From Pegoplata infirma (Eukaryota > Arthropoda > Insecta > Diptera > Anthomyiidae): a stretch of DNA of 64,000 bases. The stretch lies in the NCBI GenBank assembly GCA_963921195.1, contig OY992537.1, forward strand, positions 46,877,943 through 46,941,942. Reading direction: 5' to 3'. The translations under genes were made by a program, and so were the position numbers. The notes beneath the pieces are model-generated. The model was not told the DNA's origin. It did not search any database and saw nothing but the letters and a program-made list of their open reading frames with translations. Below are positions 57,228-64,000 of this stretch, in pieces; positions within the stretch are counted from its first letter, which is position 1; the number at the start of each line of letters is the position of its first letter.

Positions 57228-57882
57228 CATCCAAAATAATAACTCTGTTAAATTACTCAAAAACTCTGCTAATTTAACAGAGTATACTTTACTTTTCCAG
57301 CTAGCAACATTTTTTGGTAATTTTACTATAAAACTTTGTAAAATGATTTTGACAAAAAAAAACTGTTAATTTACTGAGTTTCTAGTAAAATATTGGTTAA
57401 ATAAAACACCATTTGGCAAAGAAAAACTCTGCAACCAAAATTTTACAGCAAAAAACTCTGTAAATTTAGAGAGTTTAGGAAAACACATGTTATTTTGTAA
57501 AATTTTTATAAGATTTTTGAAAAGATTTTTTTTTGGTACTTTTTAATTTTTTTTCAAAAAAAAAATACTGATAAAATTATGGTTTTCTTACAAAAAAGCT
57601 CTGTTTTTAACTATGAAATTAAGATTACACAGAAATAAGTAAAAATACAGATAAAATTTAGTTTTTTGGTTAAAAAAATCCAGAGTATTTCGCTTAAATC
57701 TGTATTTTAGCAGAAAACTCTGTTAATTATCTGTAAAAGTAATATAACTTCGTTTTTGTGTCACAACAAAATAAAAGTGTTTTCTTTAAATCTGTATTTT
57801 GGCAGAAAACTCTGTCAAATATCTTTTGAATTGAGATTACAGTCATTTTACAGAGTATTTTACAGAGTTATTCTTTTGAGTG
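57228..57882. mobile_element. CACTC-group element (655 bp), 'ACTCTGTTAAA' family
   Basis: Left CATCCAAAATAATAACTCTG and right, inverted, CACTCAAAAGAATAACTCTG. The interior repeats 'actctgtaaattta', 'tctgtattt.gcagaaaact' and 'ttacagagt' phrases in both orientations. TA precedes the left end; the right flank is AA. Confidence 0.75.
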
Positions 57883-58841
57883 AAGATTATTGTCTGCAAA
57901 TTCTAAAATTTGGATTCTAGATCACTAACTAATGATATTTTATATTCCCGGTAAGAAAGTACCGGCATAAAATGTAAGATTTAAATATAAATATTTTTCT
58001 CTTAATAATCTATTTCCTTTAGATCAGCTCATAAAGCACTTTAAACTTTTCTTTTCCACTGGGAACAATTTGAAATAGCAAATACTAAATGCCATTTAAA
58101 AAGTCTGCGAATACTAAATTGTAATAAAAATGCTTGTTAGCAAAAATTGCGCAAAAAAAAAAGGAAACAAAACTAATAATAAAATTTTATTTACTAGCAA
58201 AGAGTGAAAACAAATTGTGCGTTTATATATAATTGTCTGTCTGTCCGTCCGACACACTGTCGGTTGCTAGTATTATTTTACATGTATGTGGTCAAAATAT
58301 TATAGTAATAAAAATTATTACCAAACATTCATACAGAGTAAAATAATTTGACACAGAAAAAAAAACTCGTTAGTGTACAATATTCCTAAAATAGAATTGC
58401 ATGTAATTAACACAAATCACCCACAGCAAACATGACCAATAACAAAAACAATAATGGAATAATGGCTAATAACAAAAAACCATGGTAGTATATAATTTTC
58501 CAAAATATTATGTTTCATACATATTAAGGAAAAAACAAATATTTAACAGGATTAGAAAAATACAATGAAATTTTTGGGGAAAGCACAATCGGTCAAGAGG
58601 GATATTTAGGATGTGGCGTTTTTAACATCTATCAAATTAAAAATTGATTTCAATTACGAAAACCTCTTATTTAATTGCTTTAATATTTGAAATTCTTCTG
58701 ATGCCAAAAATTTTGTAACCAATTTTATCAAAAACTCGTTTTCCGCCTATGAGTTCTTACTTCGTCATTTGACTATTCGTAGACTTTCTGTAAATGTCTG
58801 CACATCTATTTGTCTGTGGAGTACACGATGCAGTTTAAAAT
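57883..58841. other. AT-rich stretch without assignable feature
   Basis: A short 'gtctgtctgtccgtccgac' near 58230 may be a family A relic. Otherwise nothing recognised. Confidence 0.5.
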
Positions 58842-59660
58842 AAAAAAATGACTGCGAATTTTGGACTCTTGCCCAAAACATAAATCATCATAGTGTTTTG
58901 TTGAAAATATGGCACACCCCTCTTCAATAAAGTTTAGATTTTGTAAAAATGGTGACAAAATCGATTAATGGCATTGGACCACCAAAAGTGCGAAATTATT
59001 AGTTTTCTGACTTTTTAACAAGGCAGATTTGGAGTCAGGAGAACAAAATATATAAGCAACAGTTGAATATTTCACTGGAAGGTTTTTGTTGCCTAATAGT
59101 GTAATTATTTAGCAATAACTCGAAAACAGGATAGGCTAAGATTTTCGTGTTAACGATTTTTGAAGTTCTAAATAAGAGGACTGAAATGTCATTACCCGAT
59201 TTTGTCACCATTTTAACACAATCACCACTTGCTGTGCACACTCACATTTGTTTTTACCTTTGTTAAACAACCCAGTCTAAAAAAAAATTACTCCTGACAT
59301 ACTGCTGGCTTTCCCTTTGTAAAATTTCTGACATCTTCATACAATTCTTCCAAATATCCCCAATGCCATGTCAGCAGTACCCACCGATATCTGTGTCCAG
59401 CAAAAATTCGTTTAAACAACAGCTGACCAACACGGAACATTTGGAAAAATGTTCCCTGGGGTGATTTTTTCCGACTGGGAAATGGAACATTTTTATGTCA
59501 GAAGAAGTTTAGATTTGATGAAAAAGTAATTTTTGTGAAAAAAAAATTTTGATGAAAAAAACCATTTTGATAAAAAAAATTTGAAAATAAACAATAAAAT
59601 TTAAAAAAAAATTTTAATAAAAAAAAAAAAATATTGATGAAAAAAACTTATGAAAAAATT
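58842..59660 (-). repeat. family B fragments around unrelated sequence
   Basis: The stem-loop end 'atgactgcgaattttggact' with 'cttgcccaaaaca..catcat' at 58849-58895. Then, from 59478, 'aaatggaacatttttatgtc', 'gatttgatgaaaaagtaatt' and GATGAAAAA units up to 59660. The intervening 59000-59470 is not family B. Confidence 0.7.
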
Positions 59661-59674
59661 GGTACCAAAAACCC

Positions 59675-60442
59675 ATGGCCTCAGGAAGATTGCTCAATTT
59701 TTACTCCAAACATCCCAGAAGAATAATAATGAATACGGCCACAAATTTCATAAATCGAGTTCTGGAAATAAGTGACAATGTTTTTCATAAACAAAACGTT
59801 GTAAAAATAAATAATATATTAAGTATGAATGACTTTCCGAAAAAAACAATTAGGAATTTAATCAAACACGTAAAAACTAAAAATCGTTCAAATCCACAAG
59901 ATAAACAACAGAAAATGTACAAATCAATAACATATATACCTGGTTTTTCAGAAAGATTGAAACATTCTGACATATATGATAAAGATAACTACGAATTAGC
60001 TCTTCGGACAAATTGTACAACTAACAGATTATTTAGCAATACAAAATCGAAACTAGCAAAAAAAGATAAATCTAACTTGGTGTATGAAATTACATGCAAA
60101 GGTGATAAGTCCAATATATGCCAAAAGGCATATGTTGGCACTACAAAATCTAAATTAAAAACTAGGCTGGCATCACATAAATCAGATTTAAAAGCGGTAA
60201 ACAAACCTTTAGAGCAAAAAACTGCACTGGCAGCCCATTGTGCCTTGAGTGGACATCAGCCAGATTTTGAAAATGTTAAAATATTAGTGCAAGAGAATAA
60301 TTACAACAGGAGATACACGCTAGAAATGCTGCACATAACTAATTTACCAGAAGAGAAAAAATTAAATTACAAAAGAGACACTGAGAACGTAGCTCAGATT
60401 TTTAAACATACCATCAACAAATATAAAGTTCAAACTAAATAA
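59675..60442 (+). CDS. Penelope-like element C-terminus with GIY-YIG endonuclease (5'-truncated)
   Basis: 255-residue open frame. Residues 1-62 (GRLLNFYSKHPRRIIMNTATNFINRVLEIS, FH..NVVKINNILSMNDFP..TIRNLI) match the region between the reverse transcriptase thumb and endonuclease of Penelope-like elements. A GIY-YIG domain follows: VYEI 136-139, Cys141 and Cys149 (linker zinc-finger-like pair), YVG 153-155, catalytic Arg164 in LKTRLASH, His188 and His194, and catalytic Glu217 in RRYTLEMLHI. Such endonucleases nick target DNA for reverse transcription. The RT core is absent; coding is entered from family B array DNA, so the Met at 59675 is internal to the original protein. No frameshift or stop in 768 bp, unlike the other retroelement genes here, which suggests a recent insertion. 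Length after truncation suits the C-terminal third of a PLE protein. Confidence 0.9.
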   Translation: MASGRLLNFYSKHPRRIIMNTATNFINRVLEISDNVFHKQNVVKINNILSMNDFPKKTIRNLIKHVKTKNRSNPQDKQQKMYKSITYIPGFSERLKHSDIYDKDNYELALRTNCTTNRLFSNTKSKLAKKDKSNLVYEITCKGDKSNICQKAYVGTTKSKLKTRLASHKSDLKAVNKPLEQKTALAAHCALSGHQPDFENVKILVQENNYNRRYTLEMLHITNLPEEKKLNYKRDTENVAQIFKHTINKYKVQTK

Positions 60443-60602
60443 CACTTGCAATCGAAAACTTACAGTGCGATAGACGTAAAACTTTTTAATTAGTTTTTTT
60501 ATTTTAAACAAGTATGTTTTTATTGTTATTTGTTTTTTAATGTTTGGGTTAATTCTAATTATTTTTAAACAATAAATTTTGTGTATTTTCTGATTAGATC
60601 CC

Positions 60603-60643
60603 CTGAAGATGAGCAACGGAGTTGCCTCGAAATATTGGGTATA
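60603..60643 (+). ncRNA. hammerhead ribozyme-like core in PLE 3' tail
   Basis: CTGAAGA (60603-60609) fits the CUGANGA box. GCAAC/GTTGC with a GGA loop can form stem II (60613-60625). GAAA is at 60629-60632. ATA/TAT around a 5-nt loop TTGGG can form a three-pair stem III (60632-60642), placing the expected cleavage after A60643. Stem I is not evident. PLEs are known to carry such motifs near their ends. Activity is untested and the missing stem I weakens it. Confidence 0.6.
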
Positions 60644-60843
60644 AAATAAAAATAATAAAAAAATTAAAAATTAAAATTGTTTTTTAATTTATAATAAACG
60701 ACCTCAAGCTAAACTAAATACAAACCACAACAACAAAAAAGGTCAACAATATATACTGTCAACAAAATAAAAAATAATGATAAAAAAAGATTGATAAAAA
60801 TTAAAAAAAAAAGTGAGAAAGATTATTCTAGCTCGAGGTCATG

Positions 60844-61188
60844 TTTTTATACCCGCCACTTACAATTAGTGATAGAGGGTATATATAAATTTGTCATTCC
60901 GTTTGTAACTCATTGAAATATCGGTCTCAGACCCCATAAAGTATATATATCATTGATCAGTGATCGATTCTAAGACATTCTAGCGATGTCCGTTCGTCTG
61001 TCCGTCTGTTGAAATGGTGATCACTGCCAAAGTATTAAACATACATATATGACTTCTTGGCAAATTTACTTGTTATTGTCCTAAGTAATTTGGTATTGCA
61101 TTTGAGCGAAATCGTTTCAGCGGTTCAAAAGTTATTGTAGAGGGTATCAATACACTCGGTAACGCCGAATTTTACTTTTTTACTTGTT
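60844..61188 (+). mobile_element. short complete family A element (345 bp)
   Basis: 'tttttatacccgccacttac' at 60844, 'tttgtcattccgtttgtaac', (TA)n, core with 'tctagcgatgtccg', GTCY tract, 'gtagagggtatcaatac', hairpin TCGG/CCGA and terminal 'tttttacttgtt' at 61188. The minimal version of the family, with all structural landmarks. Confidence 0.88.
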
Positions 61189-61194
61189 TTAATA

Positions 61195-61510
61195 ATCATA
61201 CGATGATATTGTCAAAGTAACAATTTTCAAGAAACTATTTGTAAAGTTGTTTGTTTTAAATTGATTGGTTTGGTCATTTCGAAAAACTTCCTCGACACGT
61301 GTTTCAGAATTCGTCAAATTTCATTGTCATGAGTACGTGTCGAGTCGAGTAAGTCTTGCAAAATGACCAAACCAATCAATTTAAAACAAATAACTTTATA
61401 AATAGTTTCTTAGAAATTGTTGTTTTGACAATACCGTCATATTTGACATATAATCGTAATGATTAGTAAAATAAATATGACCTTGAACTAGAATAATCTT
61501 TTACAAAACA
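61195..61510. repeat. inverted pair of putative Penelope-like tails
   Basis: Left arm 61200-61340 (attgtcaaagtaacaatttt, ttggtcatttcgaaaaactt, cgacacgtgtttcagaattc) and right arm 61345-61450 (gagtcgagtaagtc, aaaatgaccaaaccaatca, attgttgttttgacaatac). Same organisation as 41768-42485. The left half recurs at the window end (63895-64000). Confidence 0.65.
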
Positions 61511-61570
61511 AAATTTTAAAGGGGCAATACTATATAATTTTTATTAATTTAAAAACGGAATTTAGAGAAA

Positions 61571-61660
61571 AACAAGTAAAAGTGTTAAATTCGGCTAAGC
61601 CGAATCTTTTATACACTTTTATACACTTATGAAAAAAAAAATGCAGGGGCGTTTTTTTTT
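61571..61660 (-). repeat. family A hairpin head
   Basis: 'aacaagtaaaagtgttaaat', hairpin ATTCGGCTAAGCCGAAT, 'cttttatacacttttatac' and 'gcaggggcgttttttttt', as in the copy at 20059. It is followed by fold-back sequence, not by its own body. Confidence 0.8.
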
Positions 61661-63528
61661 TGCGATTTTTAAGTTTTAAAATTTAAATCTCATTTTTGAA
61701 AATGTTTGTACTCTTCGATTTTTTTGATTTTTTTTTTTGTAAAACTTCTACTGATTCTATAAATTTTTTGCCTAGGAGGATAGTGGGATAACGATTATTA
61801 CTATTTTTAAAATTTTTTGAAAAAAATTTATTGTAATTTTCCAATCTTAAAATCATTTCTACTGCTCTAATGGTGCGTCATGGAGGGGTAATTTATAGGA
61901 CGGACCCCCATTAATTTTTACGTCTTAACATTTCTTTGGAACAAACTAATACCCTACCTTCAATTTCTAAGAGGCTTCCACACAAAACGATATTTTTTTA
62001 AAATTTGCTCCAACCTCTCTAACTGCCCTAATTGTGCCCTTAGAGCAACAAAATGTATGACCGACCCACAATATTTTTTTAGTCCAAAAATTTTCTCTGA
62101 ACACACCTACCCTCTATTTATAATTTTTAAGGCGGTCCCCATACAATTTTTTTTATTTTTTGAAAATTTGTTATATTTAATCAGCTTCTACGGGTCCAAT
62201 GGTGCTTCCGAGAGGGGTCATTAGTGAGACCGACCCCCATTTATTTTTACACTACAGCATTTTTTTAAAACATACCTACGCCCTATATCCACTCCCTAAG
62301 TAGGCTTCCATTCAAAATTACATTTTTATAAAATTTGAATCAACTGTTATTTGTATGGAAGCCTACTTAGGGAGTGGAGCTAGGGCGTAGGTATATTTTA
62401 AAAAAATGTTGTAGGGTAAAAATAAATGGGGGTCGGTCTCACTAATGACCCCTCTCGGACGCACCATTGGACCGGTAGAAGCTGATTAAATAAAACAAAT
62501 ATACAAAAAATAAAAAAAAAATTGTATGGGGACCGCCTTAAAAATTATAAATAGAGGGTAGGTGTGTTCAGAGAAAATTTTTGGACTAAAAAAATATTGT
62601 GGGTCGGTCATACATTTTGTTGCTCTAAGGGCACAATTAGGGCAGTTAGAGAGGTTGGAGCAAATTTAAAAAAAATGTCGTTTTGTGTGGAAGCCCCTTT
62701 AGAAATTGAAGATAGGGTATTAGTTTGTTCCAAAGAAATGTTAAGACGTAAAAATTAAAAAAAATAGAGATAGAGGGTAGGTGTATTCAGAGAAAATGTT
62801 TGGACTAAAAAAATATTGTGGGTTGGTCATACATTTTGTTGCTGTTAGGGCAATATTAGGGCAGTTAGAGCGGTTGGAGCAAATTTAAAAAAAAATGTCG
62901 TTTTGTGTGGGAGCCCCCTTAGAATTTGGAGATAGGGTATAAGTTTGTTCCGAAGAAATGTTAAGACGTAAAAATTAATGGGGGTCGGTCTTATAAAGGA
63001 CCCCTCTATGACGCACCATTGGAGCAGTAGAAATGATTTTAAGATTGGAAAATTACAATAAAATTTTTTAAAAAAATTTAAAAAAATAGTAATAATCGTT
63101 ATCCCACTATCCTCCTGGGCAAAAAATTTGTAGAATCGATTGAAGTTTTATACAAAAAAATTTCAAAAAAATCGAAGAGTACAAACATTTTCAAAAATGA
63201 GATTTAAATTTTAAAACTTAAAAATCGCATACTAGAGCGCTTTTAAGAATTTTTTGGTATTTTTGTTTTAAAAGTACGTTGAAAAACAAAAATTAAAAAA
63301 AAAATTTTTAAATTTTGACCATTATTGAAGAAGTTATGAGTAAACGAAATTTGAGTAAAGGAACAAACTACCAATTTTTAAAAATTCTATATCTTTTGAA
63401 CGGGTCATCAAAAAAAGTCTGAAAATTTACCACGAAGGAGTTTTCGAAGGGTACTAAAAACTGTAAACAAATTGGGAAAATCTAAAAAAAAAATTTTCAA
63501 AGTGTCCGATTTGACATGGAATGCCCCA
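61660..63528. mobile_element. second long fold-back element, left end truncated
   Basis: Same family as 38673-40305: 'gcgatttttaagttttaaaa' (61660), 'ggtgcgtcatggaggggta' (61871), mirrored arms, right end 'ggaatgcccca' at 63528. The first ~285 bp of the left arm are missing. The interior has an extra partial arm duplication ('gggtaggtgtgttcagag' at 62558, a similar phrase at 62775). The right end again abuts a TA tract of a family A core. Confidence 0.85.
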
Positions 63529-63890
63529 TATATTATTGATCAGTGATCGATTCTAAGACATTCTAGCGATGTCCGTCTGTCTGTCCGTCTGTTGAAATGG
63601 TGATCCCTGCCAAAGAATTAAACATATATGACTGAGACTTAGCAAATTTAGTTGTTATTGTCTTAAGTAGTTTGGTAAGCGAAATCGGTTCAGCGGTTCA
63701 AAAGTTATGAACTAAAATGTAAGAACACCTCAAAAATTTTGGTATATTCTACATAACCTCAAAATACAAAATTCTTAAAATTGGCTGCTGGTTGGCATAT
63801 GTGAATACAATTGGACACAGAATGGAATTTTTACAAGTACAAACAATTTTTTTACCAAAAAAAAATCGCCGATTTTTTTTTTTTTTGTAT
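63529..63890 (+). repeat. family A core and internal part
   Basis: 'tatattattgatcagtgatc', 'tctaagacattctagcgatg', GTCY tract, 'gttgaaatggtgatccctgcc', 'ttcagcggttcaaaagttatg' and 'ggctgctggttggcatatg'. Orientation opposite to the hairpin head at 61571, so the two are not one element. Confidence 0.75.
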
Positions 63891-63894
63891 TTTT

Positions 63895-64000
63895 AAAGTT
63901 GTTTGTTTTAATTGATTGTTTTGGTCATTTCGAAAAACTTACTCAACACGTATTTCGGAATTCGTCAAATTTCATTGTCAAGAGTAAAAAAATATTAAAG
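63895..64000. repeat. putative Penelope-like tail, cut by the window end
   Basis: 'agttgtttgttttaattgat', 'ttggtcatttcgaaaaactt', 'ctcaacacgtatttcggaat', 'tcgtcaaatttcattgtcaa' repeats 61245-61335 with few changes. Confidence 0.75.

Noticed and set aside
59675..60442. Host gene or homing endonuclease
   Set aside because: The GIY-YIG domain is preceded by the PLE-specific linker and followed by the PLE tail, with no intron or bacterial/phage context.

Overview
This window reads as intergenic or heterochromatin-like DNA from a dipteran, most likely a schizophoran (calyptrate-type) fly. It is very AT-rich, has no recognisable host gene and no operon-like coding, and is dominated by nested transposable elements. 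The fly assignment rests on many copies of a DINE-1/mini-me-type repeat: a (GTCY)n tract, a conserved core of about 38 bp, a (TA)n tract, a 'gagggtataaaaa' end and a 'TTCGGC..GCCGAA' hairpin end. The species cannot be named from sequence alone.

Two repeat families build most of the window. Family A (DINE-1/mini-me, Helentron/HINE-like) has copies at about 1196-1822, 5563-6232, 11064-13016, 20059-21906, 34196-38167, 38507-40375, 50592-51577, 52617-56551 and 60844-61188, plus pieces. The 34196-38167 and 52617-56551 copies are nearly identical ~3.95 kb composites in opposite orientation, each carrying three tRNA-like pol III-type modules. Family B is a second repeat that I cannot name. It has a left end with a 9-bp stem-loop, a central minisatellite of a ~15-bp GATGAAAAAAAAATT-like unit, two adjacent palindromes, and a right end in 'CATTATCATGTTAAAA'. 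Copies lie at 3622-5562, 13671-14852, 19344-22517, 26931-28158, 33338-38506 and 46367-47210 (reverse), plus fragments. Subterminal inverted repeats, an end hairpin and an A/A (= T/T) insertion site suggest it is also Helentron-like.

Other elements are DNA transposon relics with readable ends. Five are hAT-like with 8-bp target duplications (7393-7955, 9425-9894, 24882-26615, 42033-42176, 43339-44721). A CACTC..GAGTG group sits on TA (47781-48177, 48215-49025, 49992-52159, 57228-57882 and an interrupted copy at 19268-23056). Long fold-back elements lie at 15395-16520, 17681-17955, 28875-31909, 38673-40305, 41768-42485 and 61660-63528. A tRNA-derived SINE with an 8-bp duplication is at 24554-24763.

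The protein-coding content is entirely retroelement-derived: a non-LTR RT tail (564-990, minus), a non-LTR RNase H region (20476-21677, minus, frameshifted) with a partner fragment at 49028-49246, a non-LTR reverse transcriptase (about 44990-46053, plus, frameshifted) and an open GIY-YIG endonuclease end of a Penelope-like element (59675-60442, plus), followed by a hammerhead-ribozyme-like core at 60603-60643. Insertions into insertions, three to four levels deep, give a relative chronology and let empty sites be read from paralogous copies.
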